Below, in pieces: positions 10,124 to 18,924 of a stretch of DNA of 64,000 nt. A model generated the notes under the pieces. It saw only the letters and a list, made by a program, of their open reading frames with translations. It ran no database searches and was not told where the DNA came from. Where the stretch lies: the NCBI GenBank assembly GCA_035507155.1, contig DATJOK010000174.1, positions 1 to 64,000 on the forward strand, given 5' to 3'. The DNA is from DASZHJ01 sp035507155. Its GTDB lineage: Bacteria; Pseudomonadota; Alphaproteobacteria; ATCC43930; CGMCC-115725. The translations under genes and the position numbers were made by a program. The number at the start of each line of letters is the position of its first letter. Within the stretch, counting starts at the first letter, position 1.

Positions 10124-10930
10124 ATGCGGCCGCATTCGTATCGACTGTCGGTGATTGCCGCCCTTCTCCTCGGCGTGCTCGCCGCCGCGGCACGGCCGGC
10201 GCGGGCGGAGGATCCGGCGGCGCTCTTCGCGCAAGGACTGCGCTACGAGCACGCCGAGGGCGTGCCGCGCGACTATGACCGCGCGCTCGCGCTCTACTGC
10301 GACGCCGCCCGGCAGGGATCGGCGGACGCCGCCTTCAGCATCGGCTGGATGTACCTGAACGCGCGCGGCGTCCAGCGCAACGACGCGGTGGGCGTCGCCT
10401 GGCTGCGCCTCGCCGCGGAGCGCGGCAATCCGCAAGCACCGCGCCTTCTTGCCGTGCTGAGCGACGTGCCTGCGGCCGAGGCCCAGGGCTGCGCCGCGCC
10501 GGCGCCGACGAAGCCGCATCCGGTGCTGCCGGCGAAGATCGCCGGCCTCGTCACCAAGATCGCCGCCGAGTTCAAGCTCGATCCCGCTCTGCTGACTGCG
10601 GTCATCGCCACTGAATCCGCGTTCCAGAGCGACGCCATCTCGCCGAAGGGCGCGCAAGGCCTGATGCAGCTGACCGGCGGCACGGCCGAGCGCTTCCGCG
10701 TCGGCGACGTCTTCGAGCCCGCGGAGAACATCCGCGGCGGCGCGAAATACCTGCGCTGGCTGCTGGCGCGCTTCGACGGCAACCTCTCTCTGGCGCTTGC
10801 CGCCTACAATGCCGGCGAGAAGGCGGTCGACCGCTATGGCGGCATTCCGCCCTATGCCGAGACCCGCGCCTACGTGCAGAAGATCCTGGCGCTCTATGGC
10901 GATGGCAATGGCATCGCCGCGACGCCTTGA
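10124..10930 (+). CDS. Secreted lytic transglycosylase with Sel1 repeats
   Basis: 268 residues. A signal peptide ends near ARPARAED (residue about 28). Residues 30-110 hold two Sel1-like repeats (ALFAQGLRYEHAEGV and AAFSIGWMYLNARGV), followed by a soluble lytic transglycosylase domain from about 140. The catalytic glutamate is E164 in AVIATESAF, with SPKGAQGLMQL and LALAAYNAGEKAV as the other family motifs. It should cleave peptidoglycan glycan strands in the periplasm. The combination of Sel1 repeats with SLT in one chain suggests it is docked to partner proteins. It sits alone between two tRNA genes. Confidence 0.88.
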   Translation: MRPHSYRLSVIAALLLGVLAAAARPARAEDPAALFAQGLRYEHAEGVPRDYDRALALYCDAARQGSADAAFSIGWMYLNARGVQRNDAVGVAWLRLAAERGNPQAPRLLAVLSDVPAAEAQGCAAPAPTKPHPVLPAKIAGLVTKIAAEFKLDPALLTAVIATESAFQSDAISPKGAQGLMQLTGGTAERFRVGDVFEPAENIRGGAKYLRWLLARFDGNLSLALAAYNAGEKAVDRYGGIPPYAETRAYVQKILALYGDGNGIAATP

Positions 10931-11062
10931 GCCGCTCCGTCGCGCGGTCGCGAGGCGGCAGTAGCGCCGGGGAAAGCGCTCTGTTATAAGGCCCGCCTCC
11001 ATCGCCCCAGGGCGTCAACGCGCCATGGGAGCCGGGACACCCGGCTTTATGCGCCGTGGTAT

Positions 11063-11138
11063 TCCCCGGTAGCTCAGTTGGTAGAGCAAGCGGCTGTTAA
11101 CCGCTGGGTCGCTGGTTCGAGTCCGGCCCGGGGAGCCA
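11063..11138 (+). tRNA. tRNA-Asn (GTT)
   Basis: Acceptor TCCCCGG (11063-11069) pairs with CCGGGGA (11128-11134). The anticodon stem is AGCGG/CCGCT with GTT at 11096-11098, and the T loop is GGTTCGAGTCC. The CCA end is encoded at 11136-11138. Total 76 nt. Confidence 0.95.
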
Positions 11139-11224
11139 GTTCCGAGGAGGTCAGGTCGCGGGCGGCCTGGCCTCCTCGCCATTTCAGGACGCCGCTTCCC
11201 GCATCGACGGAGACCGGCAAACAA

Positions 11225-11252
11225 AAACCCCGCCGGAAGCGGCGGGGTTTGT
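11225..11252 (-). terminator. Intrinsic terminator, probably bidirectional
   Basis: CCCCGCC and GGCGGGG form a GC-rich stem with a short loop. On the minus strand the stem is followed by TTTTTG, about 30 bp after the stop of the small gene at 11282. On the plus strand it is followed by TTT and could also end the tRNA-Asn transcript. Confidence 0.75.
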
Positions 11253-11281
11253 AGTCCTTATCCAGGAATGGCGTGCGTCGC

Positions 11282-11527
11282 TTACTCGCCCAGCAGCAGC
11301 GCTCGGAGCCCGTCGTCACGACGGATCCCGCCCCGGCGGATCTGATCGTAGATCGCGGTCGGCGGCAGCCGGTACGACTCTTCTTCGCCCTGAGCGGCGC
11401 TCTCTTCAACCGTCTCAACGCTGGAGAGCGTCTGAGGGGAAAACACCCGGACCAGATGGTCGATGACGCTGGCGTCTTCCAGGGCCTGCTTCTGGGTCAC
11501 TGCAACCTCCAGATCTCGCTGGCTCAT
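11282..11527 (-). CDS. Small hypothetical protein
   Basis: 81 residues, starting at the ATG at 11527, which is preceded by GGGAGGA at good spacing; the longer frame from 11569 would add a basic stretch and lose this site. The sequence opens MSQRDLEVAVTQKQALEDA and ends RRDDGLRALLLGE. It has no signal peptide or membrane segment; the middle is acidic. I do not recognise the family. The good ribosome binding site and the terminator right behind the stop support a real single gene. Confidence 0.68.
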   Translation of the reverse strand: MSQRDLEVAVTQKQALEDASVIDHLVRVFSPQTLSSVETVEESAAQGEEESYRLPPTAIYDQIRRGGIRRDDGLRALLLGE

Positions 11528-11569
11528 CGTTTTCCTCCCGCTTCTCTTTAGGGGTACCCGTCGCGGCAA

Positions 11570-11942
11570 AGGTTAACGGGCCGTTCGGAAGCAAGTGGCG
11601 CGCAATGTAGAAGTCGGCGCGTGCTGTGTCAAAAAAGAACGTGATTAACGCGCGCGGTTCCGGGGTGTCAAAATCATGTACCCCCTACCGACTCAATAAA
11701 TGGGACCGCACGGCAAATAGAACCACCATCGATAGCAGGGCTCCATTTGACCCCTACAGCGGCATTCAGAAGCAACCGCCGCGGCAAGGACTGCAAGCCG
11801 GTCCGGCGAAGAGCCGACAGCAAAGCTGCAGGTTGTTAGGGAACTCCCTGATCGGAAACCAGTTTTACTAAAACCCGCCTCGATAGAACTGGATTCCGTC
11901 GCGGCTTCGTGAGCTCCTAAGACACCGATGGTGGAGCAGGTC
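11570..11942. other. Gene-poor interval with repeated half-sites
   Basis: No convincing gene lies here; a plus-strand frame at 11626-11871 has no ribosome binding site and no recognisable content. G+C is lower than in the neighbours. Three related blocks occur: GTGTCAAAATCATGTACCCC near 11666-11685, AAATGGGACCGC near 11698, and CATTTGACCCCTAC near 11744-11757, the last in inverted orientation relative to the first. They may be remnants of an insertion sequence end, but no transposase is present. Confidence 0.4.
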
Positions 11943-12275
11943 ATGGCAGCCACAGTCAAACATCGAAGGCTTCAGCAGCTGGCCGACAGTGCGCTCTCCG
12001 TGCCGCGGCGCCGGCTCGTCGCTCTCGCGCTCGGACTTGCGATCGGTCTCGCGCTCCCCAGCACCCAGGCGATCTCGCGCAGCCTCGTGGCGCCCATCGT
12101 CAGCAGCGATGTCGAAGCCTCGTCAGCCGACACCGCGATGGCGCCGGCGGCACAGCGGCGGCCGAGCGCGGTGACGCCGCGGCCGATGACGAGCGCCGAC
12201 CGCCAAGCGATCTTCATGGTGATGATGCTGCAGGGTCCGAACGCGTCCTCGCAGATCCTCGGCCTCACCCACTGA
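11943..12275 (+). CDS. Hypothetical protein with one N-terminal hydrophobic segment
   Basis: 110 residues from the ATG at 11943, which follows GGAG by seven bases; an in-frame ATG lies at 11928. After a basic lead (ATVKHRRLQQLAD) there is one hydrophobic segment (LVALALGLAIGLALPS, about residues 28-43), which could be a signal anchor. The rest is Ala/Pro/Ser-rich and low in complexity, ending in QGPNASSQILGLTH. The family is not recognised. It stands alone and is convergent with the oxygenase gene. Confidence 0.55.
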   Translation: MAATVKHRRLQQLADSALSVPRRRLVALALGLAIGLALPSTQAISRSLVAPIVSSDVEASSADTAMAPAAQRRPSAVTPRPMTSADRQAIFMVMMLQGPNASSQILGLTH

Positions 12276-12282
12276 GCGCGCG

Positions 12283-12951
12283 CTAGCGAAGCCGCGCGAA
12301 GAACCGCTTTACCCGCGCCGAGAGTCCGTGCCGGGCGCGCTCACGGCGAACGACCGCGGCGCTTGTCACCCAGTTGAGCTGCACCACGCGGCGCGGTCCG
12401 CTGATCGGCAGATGCCCATGCCAGGAATTGTCGGTGACCCGGAACGCGAGCAGCGTCCCCGCCTGCGGCGGCACTTCCGCCACCACGTCCTCGATGTTGT
12501 CGTGCGAGCGCAGCAGCCGGAGGCGACCACCTTTGGCCTCCCAGGCCTCGTTCATGTAGATGAGCACCGTGATGAGCTTGCTGCGGCTGTCGTTGTGGAT
12601 GCGGCCGTCGCGGGCGCGCGCATGGCCGCGCACCGTCACCATGGTCGGACGACCGGCCAGATCGATATCGAACTTGCGCTCGATCGCAGCGCGAAACTCC
12701 GGACCTTCGAGCTCGGCGAGAAACGTGCGGAAGCCGGCGCCGTAGCTGAGCTCGCCGACCGGAAAGCTGCCGGCGCGCGTGACCGCAGGATAGTCGGCGG
12801 AGATCGCACGGCCCGACGCCGCCGGCACGAAGCCGGGCACGATGACGTGAGGAAAGGGATCATCGCTGCGCGGCGCGCGGCTCAGCGCCGCGAGATCGAG
12901 GCATCGAAGCTCATGGGGCACGCTTGCCGACGCCGTCGCCATCACACTCAC
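12283..12951 (-). CDS. 2-oxoglutarate/Fe(II)-dependent oxygenase family protein
   Basis: 222 residues. The metal triad is visible as H119-N-D121 (in RIHNDSRSK) and a distal His in NSWHGHLP (about residue 178), with R187 in GPRRVVQL as the likely 2-oxoglutarate ligand. This is the double-stranded beta-helix fold of prolyl-hydroxylase-like enzymes. The substrate is unknown; the family includes enzymes acting on proteins or on carbohydrate/peptide conjugates. The start is GTG at 12951 (GGGG six bases upstream) or ATG at 12942 (AAGG ten bases upstream). The C-terminus is basic (ARVKRFFARLR). Confidence 0.8.
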   Translation of the reverse strand: MSVMATASASVPHELRCLDLAALSRAPRSDDPFPHVIVPGFVPAASGRAISADYPAVTRAGSFPVGELSYGAGFRTFLAELEGPEFRAAIERKFDIDLAGRPTMVTVRGHARARDGRIHNDSRSKLITVLIYMNEAWEAKGGRLRLLRSHDNIEDVVAEVPPQAGTLLAFRVTDNSWHGHLPISGPRRVVQLNWVTSAAVVRRERARHGLSARVKRFFARLR

Positions 12952-13143
12952 GCCTTACCCCTTTTGCACATTCCGCTGCGACGACCCCTTAGCATATTCT
13001 CCCCCGCTGCGACGTTGCCGCCGTGTTTCCCTCGAAAAGAAAAGTCGGGCCTTTTTGCCATGGTTAACGCATTCTTTACTACACTGGCGGCGACCTGGAG
13101 AGCGGGCCAAAACAGGCTCGGAGCGCGCGACGCGGAGCCGGTG

Positions 13144-13680
13144 ATGACGCGGAGATGTGGCATTATTGGGGCGGGGATCGGCCTGCTGGCACTGTCGGCG
13201 TGCGCAGAGCCACCACCCCCCGCGCCGCCGCCCCCGGTCGAGGCGACCGCGCCCGTCGAGGCGCCGCCGCCGGCGCCGATGCCGCCGCCCCCGCCGCACA
13301 AGCCGCCGCCGCCCGGATCCGTCCAGCCGGTTGAGGCATCGACGCCGATGGAAACGGCGAAGGTTGAGCCGGGCCAGGGCGAGAGCGGCGACGCTCACCG
13401 CCTGATCGGTCTTGATCAGCCGCAGACCGAAGCGCTGCTCGGCGTGCCGAGCGAGCGGCGACAGGCGCCGCCCGCCACCATCTGGCACTACGCCAGCCCC
13501 GATTGCGATCTTGAGGTATACTTTTATCTCGACCTACAGAGCCAGGTGATGCGGGCTCTACATTACGAGGTTAGGACTCATGAATCAGCCGATCCAGCTC
13601 CAAACCGGTGCTTCGCCGAGCTCGTCGCCGAGCACCAAGCCGATGCAGGCCATTCGACCGGTTCGAATCCTCCTCGTTGA
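13144..13680 (+). CDS. Proline-rich lipoprotein overlapping the chvI-like gene
   Basis: 178 residues. MTRRCGIIGAGIGLLALSAC gives a lipobox LSAC with the lipidated Cys at 20. Residues 21-65 are almost only Pro, Ala, Val and Glu, a likely spacer. The globular part (LIGLDQPQTEALLGVPSER, then TIWHYASPDCDLEVYFYLDL) resembles SmpA/OmlA-type small envelope domains, and the end RCFAELVAEH looks like part of that fold. If so, the last 100 bases truly overlap the response regulator gene that starts at 13580. It is probably the first gene of the regulator operon. An in-frame ATG at 13060 would remove the lipoprotein signal from the N-terminus and is not preferred. Confidence 0.7.
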   Translation: MTRRCGIIGAGIGLLALSACAEPPPPAPPPPVEATAPVEAPPPAPMPPPPPHKPPPPGSVQPVEASTPMETAKVEPGQGESGDAHRLIGLDQPQTEALLGVPSERRQAPPATIWHYASPDCDLEVYFYLDLQSQVMRALHYEVRTHESADPAPNRCFAELVAEHQADAGHSTGSNPPR

Positions 13681-14377
13681 CGACGACGACGAGTTCCGGG
13701 AGTCGCTGAGCCTCAATCTCGTGGACGAGGGCTTCGCGGTCACCACCTTCACCAATGGTCCGGCGACGCTCGACTACGTCGCATCCGGCGAGCCCGCCGA
13801 CGTCATCCTGCTCGACTGGCGCATGCCCGGCATGAACGGGCTCGAAGTGCTGCGCGAGCTGCGCGAGCGCGGGACCATGACGCCGGTGATCTTCCTCACC
13901 GCGCTCAGCGACGACATCTACGAGGAAGCGGCGCTCGCCGGCGGCGCCGTCGACTTTATCGACAAATCGCGCCGCCTCTCGATCCTGGTGAAGCGCATCG
14001 AGATCATCGTCGAGGGGCAGCGTCCGCTTCCCGACCCGGCGCAGCAGCCGCAGCCGGCGCAGGTGCGCCTGGGCGCGCTGGAGCTGCGCTTCGACATCAA
14101 CCGCGCCTTCTGGGGCGGGCAGGCGATCGACCTCACCCTGACCGAATTCCACATGGTCTCTCAGCTCGCGCTGAAGCCCGGCGAGGACGTCTCTTACCGC
14201 GAGCTTTACGACCTCGTGCACGGCAAGGACTTCCTTGCCGGCAGCGGCACCGACGGATATCGCGCCAACGTCCGCACCTTCATCAAGCGCATCCGCAAGA
14301 AGTTCCGAGATGTCGATACCAGCTTTGACCAGATCCACAACTACGCCGGCTTCGGCTACCGCTGGACCGTCGCCTAG
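13580..14377 (+). CDS. ChvI-like OmpR-family response regulator
   Basis: 265 residues. The receiver domain (about residues 28-145) has the acidic pocket VDDDDEF and the phosphoacceptor D79 in VILLDWRMPG. The winged-helix domain follows, with LTLTEFHMVSQLALKPGEDVSYRELYDLVHG and RANVRTFIKRIRKKFRD, closely matching the ChvI pattern. In relatives, ChvI controls envelope and host-association or acid responses. The start at 13580 has GAGG upstream; ATG at 13643 (MQAIRPVRILLV) is the alternative and would cut the overlap with the lipoprotein from 101 to 38 bases. It is followed by the kinase gene with overlapping ends. Confidence 0.87.
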   Translation: MNQPIQLQTGASPSSSPSTKPMQAIRPVRILLVDDDDEFRESLSLNLVDEGFAVTTFTNGPATLDYVASGEPADVILLDWRMPGMNGLEVLRELRERGTMTPVIFLTALSDDIYEEAALAGGAVDFIDKSRRLSILVKRIEIIVEGQRPLPDPAQQPQPAQVRLGALELRFDINRAFWGGQAIDLTLTEFHMVSQLALKPGEDVSYRELYDLVHGKDFLAGSGTDGYRANVRTFIKRIRKKFRDVDTSFDQIHNYAGFGYRWTVA

Positions 14378-15911
14378 GGCGGTTCCGGCGGCAGCGGAGG
14401 AGACGCTGGAGGGAGCGGGCCGTCGCTGGCGCTTCCACCATTCGCTTGCCGCGAAGGTGGGGCTGCTGGCGGTGATCTTCCTCGCCGTGCCGGTGATCGT
14501 CTACGACCAATTCCGGGCCGCCGACGAGGCCGCCGCCGCGCTGCTGCTGCAGAGCGTCAGCGAGCAGGGCCGCGTCATGACCCAGGCGCTGCAGCCGATC
14601 CTGACCACTGGCGAGAAGCCGTCCCTGCCGGACCTGGGCCGCGTTCTCGAGCGCTTCGCCGGCGATGCCACCGGCGTCAAGCTGATCTACCAGCCGACCG
14701 GCCAGACCGGCTTCTACTATGTCGCCTCCTGGCCCAAGGTTTCGAGCGACCAGCTCGACAGCGAGCGCAGAGAGCTCGCCGAGCAGGGCATCCTCGATCG
14801 CCTCTCCACGACCTGCGAAGGCGCGCTCCCCTTCGCGCTCCGCTACACGGCGCCCGGCGGCCAGGACGTGGTGGTGACGTCGGTGACGCCGATCAAGGCG
14901 TCGTCCGGCTGCTGGGCGGTCGTCACCTCCTTCGCCGCCGGGAGCTATCCGGGCTCCCATCTCGGGCGACCCTACTGGATGGCGCCGGAAGTGCGCATCG
15001 CCGCCATCATCTACCTCGTCATGGCGGTCATCACCCTCAGCACCTTCTGGGGCGTGCGCCGCGGCCTGCGGCGGTTCGCCGAGCGCGCCCGCGCGATCCG
15101 CGAGCGGCGCTCCGACATCTCCTTTGCCGCCGAGAATGAAGTGCCGGAGCTCGCCGTGGTGGCGCAGGAGTTCGACCGCATGGTGGCGGCGCTCGATGCC
15201 TCCGCCCGCGATCTCCGCCGTGCCGCGGAGGACAACGCCCATGCCTTCAAGACGCCGATCGCAGTCATCCGGCAGTCGCTCGAGCCGCTGAGCCGCGCGA
15301 TCCAGCCCGACAATCCCCGCGGCCAGCGCGCCCTCGGCCTGATCGAGAACTCTCTCGATCGGCTCGACGGCCTCGTCGCCTCCTCGCGGCGCCTCGATGA
15401 GGCGGCCGCCGATCTCATCAACACGCCGAGGACGGCGGTCAATCTCTCGATGCTGCTGCACCGGCTGCTGCACGCCCATGCGGACGCGATCGCCGACCGC
15501 CAGCTCGCTCTCGACGGTCACATCCCCTCCGGCGTCACCATCTACGCCAACGAGGAGATGATCGAGACGGTGCTGGAGAACGTGCTCGACAACGCCGTCT
15601 CCTTCTCGCCCCAGGGCGGCAGCATCGAGGTCCGCCTCGAGCGCCACGGCGATCGCAGCGCCGAAGTCACCATCGCCGATACCGGGCCGGGCGTGCCGGC
15701 GGAGAACATCAGCCGCATCTTCGAGCGCTATTTCTCGCGCCGGCCCGGCATGGAAGGCCAGGCATCCCATTTCGGCATCGGCCTCTGGATCGCGCGCCGC
15801 AACGTCGAGGCGATCGGCGGCGCGGTTCGCGCCGAGAACCGCACGCCGCACGGTCTTCTCGTTCGTATTGCGCTGCCGCTGGCGCGCGCGCTGCGGCCTC
15901 CCGCGCAGTGA
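14310..15911 (+). CDS. ChvG-like sensor histidine kinase
   Basis: 533 residues from ATG 14310, overlapping the regulator by 68 bases; the frame stays open upstream, so the exact start is uncertain. Two membrane segments (KVGLLAVIFLAVPVIVYD and VRIAAIIYLVMAVITLSTFW) bound a periplasmic domain of about 180 residues. HAMP, HisKA and HATPase domains follow. The phosphorylated His is about H311 in DNAHAFKTPIAV, the ChvG-type H box. ENVLDNAVSFSPQGG, DTGPGVP and GIGLWIARR mark the ATP site. It should phosphorylate the ChvI-like protein encoded just upstream. A terminator lies about 150 bp downstream. Confidence 0.87.
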   Translation: MSIPALTRSTTTPASATAGPSPRAVPAAAEETLEGAGRRWRFHHSLAAKVGLLAVIFLAVPVIVYDQFRAADEAAAALLLQSVSEQGRVMTQALQPILTTGEKPSLPDLGRVLERFAGDATGVKLIYQPTGQTGFYYVASWPKVSSDQLDSERRELAEQGILDRLSTTCEGALPFALRYTAPGGQDVVVTSVTPIKASSGCWAVVTSFAAGSYPGSHLGRPYWMAPEVRIAAIIYLVMAVITLSTFWGVRRGLRRFAERARAIRERRSDISFAAENEVPELAVVAQEFDRMVAALDASARDLRRAAEDNAHAFKTPIAVIRQSLEPLSRAIQPDNPRGQRALGLIENSLDRLDGLVASSRRLDEAAADLINTPRTAVNLSMLLHRLLHAHADAIADRQLALDGHIPSGVTIYANEEMIETVLENVLDNAVSFSPQGGSIEVRLERHGDRSAEVTIADTGPGVPAENISRIFERYFSRRPGMEGQASHFGIGLWIARRNVEAIGGAVRAENRTPHGLLVRIALPLARALRPPAQ

Positions 15912-16060
15912 TAGATCTGCAGTGACACATCTTTGACCCGTGCCGCACGGCGGGTGCTTGTTTAGGGTCTGACCCGCGCCTGCGGCATCCGCGGCTGCAG
16001 GACGCACAAAAAACCCTGTGCACGCGGCGCTTTGCCCGGCGTCGCGACGTATCCTCCCTT

Positions 16061-16096
16061 GACTGCGGCCGTCCCGACCGGCCGCGTCTTTTTTTT
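16061..16096 (+). terminator. Intrinsic terminator after the chvI/chvG-like operon
   Basis: GCGGCC (16065-16070) and GGCCGC (16080-16085) form a stem with a 9-nt loop, extended by GAC/GTC pairs around a bulged T, and followed by eight T residues (16089-16096). On the opposite strand it would lack a U tract, so it serves plus-strand transcripts. Confidence 0.8.
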
Positions 16097-16106
16097 GAGC
16101 GCAGTC

Positions 16107-17696
16107 TCAGTGCTTGGCGATCGCCGAGTACCAGTTGTTGTCGAAGCCGGGCCCGACGACGAAGCCATCGACGCTCTTGCGGCGCGCGGCGACCTCGATC
16201 TGCTGGAACATGATGACGAAGGGCGCGATCTTCTGGTGCTCGCGCTGGATCTTCTCGTAGATCGCCGCACGCTTCTTGGCGTCGGGCTCCAGCACCGCCG
16301 CCTGCGTCTCCTTGCTCATCTCGGGAATGTCCCAGGAGTTCCGCCACGCCAGCGTCTTGGTGGGCGAGCTGTCGGAATTGTCGAAGTTGGACGCGAAGGC
16401 CTGGGCGTTGGTGTTGGGGTCCTGATAGTCCGGGCCCCAGTCGAGGATCGCGATGTCGTGGTTGCGGGCGCGGAACTTGGTGATCACCTGCTTGCCCTCG
16501 CCGGGAATGAGGTCGACCTTGATGCCGGCCTCGGCCCAGCTCTGCTGGATCACCTGGGCGATGTCAGCCCAGGGATAGGCGTTCCAGACATCCATGGTGA
16601 TCGAGAAGCCGTCGGGCAGGCCTGCCTTCGCCAACAGCGATTTCGCCTTGGCGAGATCGAAGTGATAGGGCTTGTCGTCGATCGCGCCGAGGAAGCCCGC
16701 CGGCAGGAATGACTGATGCACGATGCGGGTGCCGTGCAGGATGTTCTTCTCGATGCCGTCGTAGTCGACGAGGTACTTGAGCGCTTCCACCACCTCGGGC
16801 TTGCTGAGGTATTGGTTCTTCTGATTGAGGGCGAGATAGGTGATGGCGCCCTTTACGCCCTGGTCGAAGGCGATGTCGGGATTCTTGGCGAGCGCGTCGA
16901 GCTGGTCCTTGCCGAGGTTGCGCGCGTAGTCGATGTCGCCCTTCTCCAGCAGCAGGCGCTGGGTCGCCGGCTCCTTCACGTGGCGCACAAAGACATGCGG
17001 CGTCAGCGGCGCCTTGCCGTGGTAGTTCGGGTTGGCGTCCAGGATGTAGCTCTCATTCGCCCGCCAGGCGCGCAGCATGTAGGGGCCGGTGCCGGCGGAA
17101 TGCTGCTTCAGCCACTCGTTGCCGAAATCGCCGTTCTGCTCGTGCTGCTTCACCACGTGGCTGTCGACGATCGAGGCCGCGCCGGCAGTGAGGCAGTAGT
17201 AGAAGAAGGTCGGCGCCACCGCCTTCTCCGTCACCAACACCACCGTCATCGGATCGCTGGCGCGGATCCGCTCGGCGACATTGTCCTTGGTGAAGCCGAA
17301 CTGGGTGAGGATGAAGCCCGGCGCCTTGTTGAGGATCACCGCGCGCTGCAGCGAATAGACGACGTCGGCTGATGTCAGCGGATTGCCGGAGGAGAACCGG
17401 ATCCCGGGCCTCAGCTTGAAGGCATAGGTCTTGCCGTCGCCGGCGACGCTCCAGCTCTCGGCGACGACCCCATGGATGTCGGCGACGTTCTTGAGATCGT
17501 AGTAGACGAGCCGCTCGTACATGTTGCCGACGACCTCGCCGCCGGAGAACTCGAAGGCCTCGCCGGGATCGAGCGAGATCATGTCGTCGAGCGCCTTCGC
17601 CATCACGACGGTGTCCTTCGGCGTCTCGGCCTCTACCGCGGCCACCGAGGCCAGGACCATCGCCGCGCTTCCCGCCAGCACCGTCAGCAACCGCAT
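16107..17696 (-). CDS. ABC transporter substrate-binding protein, peptide/nickel (DppA/OppA) family
   Basis: 529 residues. The ATG at 17696 follows GGGGGATGCGAC and begins a signal peptide (MRLLTVLAGSAAMVLASVAAVEAE). The mature part starts VVMAKALDDMISLDPGEA and keeps the SBP_bac_5 marks: YERLVYYD, SWSVAGDGKTYAFKLRPGI and LTSADVVYSLQRA. It would bind a peptide or similar small molecule in the periplasm and deliver it to an ABC importer. No permease or ATPase gene is adjacent, so it is an orphan. The ligand cannot be predicted. Confidence 0.87.
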   Translation of the reverse strand: MRLLTVLAGSAAMVLASVAAVEAETPKDTVVMAKALDDMISLDPGEAFEFSGGEVVGNMYERLVYYDLKNVADIHGVVAESWSVAGDGKTYAFKLRPGIRFSSGNPLTSADVVYSLQRAVILNKAPGFILTQFGFTKDNVAERIRASDPMTVVLVTEKAVAPTFFYYCLTAGAASIVDSHVVKQHEQNGDFGNEWLKQHSAGTGPYMLRAWRANESYILDANPNYHGKAPLTPHVFVRHVKEPATQRLLLEKGDIDYARNLGKDQLDALAKNPDIAFDQGVKGAITYLALNQKNQYLSKPEVVEALKYLVDYDGIEKNILHGTRIVHQSFLPAGFLGAIDDKPYHFDLAKAKSLLAKAGLPDGFSITMDVWNAYPWADIAQVIQQSWAEAGIKVDLIPGEGKQVITKFRARNHDIAILDWGPDYQDPNTNAQAFASNFDNSDSSPTKTLAWRNSWDIPEMSKETQAAVLEPDAKKRAAIYEKIQREHQKIAPFVIMFQQIEVAARRKSVDGFVVGPGFDNNWYSAIAKH

Positions 17697-17895
17697 GTCG
17701 CATCCCCCGCCTTCCGGCGCGCGACCCCCTGCCGCGCTTTGCCCAGGGTGAATTTGCGGGGGTTGGGCGATCGGCGTCAATCCGGCGCGGCGCTGTAGAA
17801 TCGCCATGACGGCGGGGTTTCCGCCGCTTGATCGCCCCCGGCCCGGTCGCTACTGTGCCTGCCCGGCTGCGCGCCGGCTCCGGACAGGTTCGGAC

Positions 17896-18924
17896 ATGCA
17901 GGTTCGCGACGGCTTTCTCGATACCATCGGCAACACCCCGCTCATCAAGCTCCGACGCGCCTCGGAGGAAACCGGCTGCACGATCCTCGGCAAGGCCGAG
18001 TTTCTCAACCCTGGAGGCTCGGTGAAGGATCGCGCCGCCCTTTTCATCGTCCGCGATGCCGAGGAAAGAGGCAGTCTCCGTCCGGGCGGCGTCATCGTCG
18101 AGGGCACCGCCGGAAATACCGGCATCGGCCTCGCGCTCGTCGCCAATGCGCGCGGCTATCGCAGCGTCATCGTGATGCCGGAGACCCAAAGCCAGGAGAA
18201 GAAGGACATGCTGCGCCTCTGCGGCGCCGACCTTCGCCTGGTGCCGGCGGTTCCCTATGCCAACCCCGGCAACTACGTGCGCTATTCTGAGCGCCTCGCC
18301 CAGGAGATCGCGGCGAGCGAGCCGAACGGCGCCATCTGGGCGAACCAGTTCGACAACGTCGCCAACCGCCGCGCCCATATCGAGACCACCGGTCCGGAGA
18401 TCTGGCGGCAGACCGACGGCAAGGTCGATGCCTTCGTCGCTTCCGTGGGGACCGGCGGTACGCTTGCCGGCACGGCGATCGCGCTCAAGGAGCGCAGCAA
18501 GCGGGTCCGGATCTATCTCGCCGATCCCATGGGCTCGGCGATCTATTCCCACTACGCCCGCGGCGAGCTCAAGTCGGAGGGCAGCTCGATCACCGAGGGG
18601 ATCGGCCAGGGACGCATCACCAAGAACCTGGAAGGCGCGCCCATCGATGGCTGGTTCCAGGTCACCGACGAGGAGATGCTGCCGGTGCTCTACCGGCTGG
18701 TGACCGAGGAAGGACTGATCCTCGGCGGCTCGACCGGCATCAACATCCTCGGCGCCATCAAGGTGGCGAAGGAGCTGGGCCCGGGCCACACCATCGTGAC
18801 GATCCTTGCCGATTACGGCACGCGTTATCAGTCGAAATTGTTCAACCCCGACTTCCTCAGATCCAAGAACCTGCCGGTGCCGCCGTGGCTCGATGCCGGT
18901 GCCCGGTCGGCGGAGAAAGCCTGA
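17896..18924 (+). CDS. cysK: Cysteine synthase (O-acetylserine sulfhydrylase)
   Basis: 342 residues. PLP enzyme making cysteine from O-acetylserine and sulfide. PLP lysine K44 lies in LNPGGSVKDRAA; the Asn loop EGTAGNTGIG and the phosphate loop SVGTGGTLAG are intact. ATG 17896 starts MQVRDGFLDTIGNTPLIKL, the usual N-terminus; upstream in-frame codons do not look like protein. The protein is longer than E. coli CysK and resembles the roughly 340-residue forms of alphaproteobacteria. The stop overlaps the start of the next gene by one base, so translation is likely coupled. Confidence 0.92.
   Translation: MQVRDGFLDTIGNTPLIKLRRASEETGCTILGKAEFLNPGGSVKDRAALFIVRDAEERGSLRPGGVIVEGTAGNTGIGLALVANARGYRSVIVMPETQSQEKKDMLRLCGADLRLVPAVPYANPGNYVRYSERLAQEIAASEPNGAIWANQFDNVANRRAHIETTGPEIWRQTDGKVDAFVASVGTGGTLAGTAIALKERSKRVRIYLADPMGSAIYSHYARGELKSEGSSITEGIGQGRITKNLEGAPIDGWFQVTDEEMLPVLYRLVTEEGLILGGSTGINILGAIKVAKELGPGHTIVTILADYGTRYQSKLFNPDFLRSKNLPVPPWLDAGARSAEKA

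Noticed and set aside
11626..11871. 81-residue plus-strand frame in the low-GC gap
   Set aside because: No ribosome binding site and no protein-like pattern; sits over the repeated blocks.
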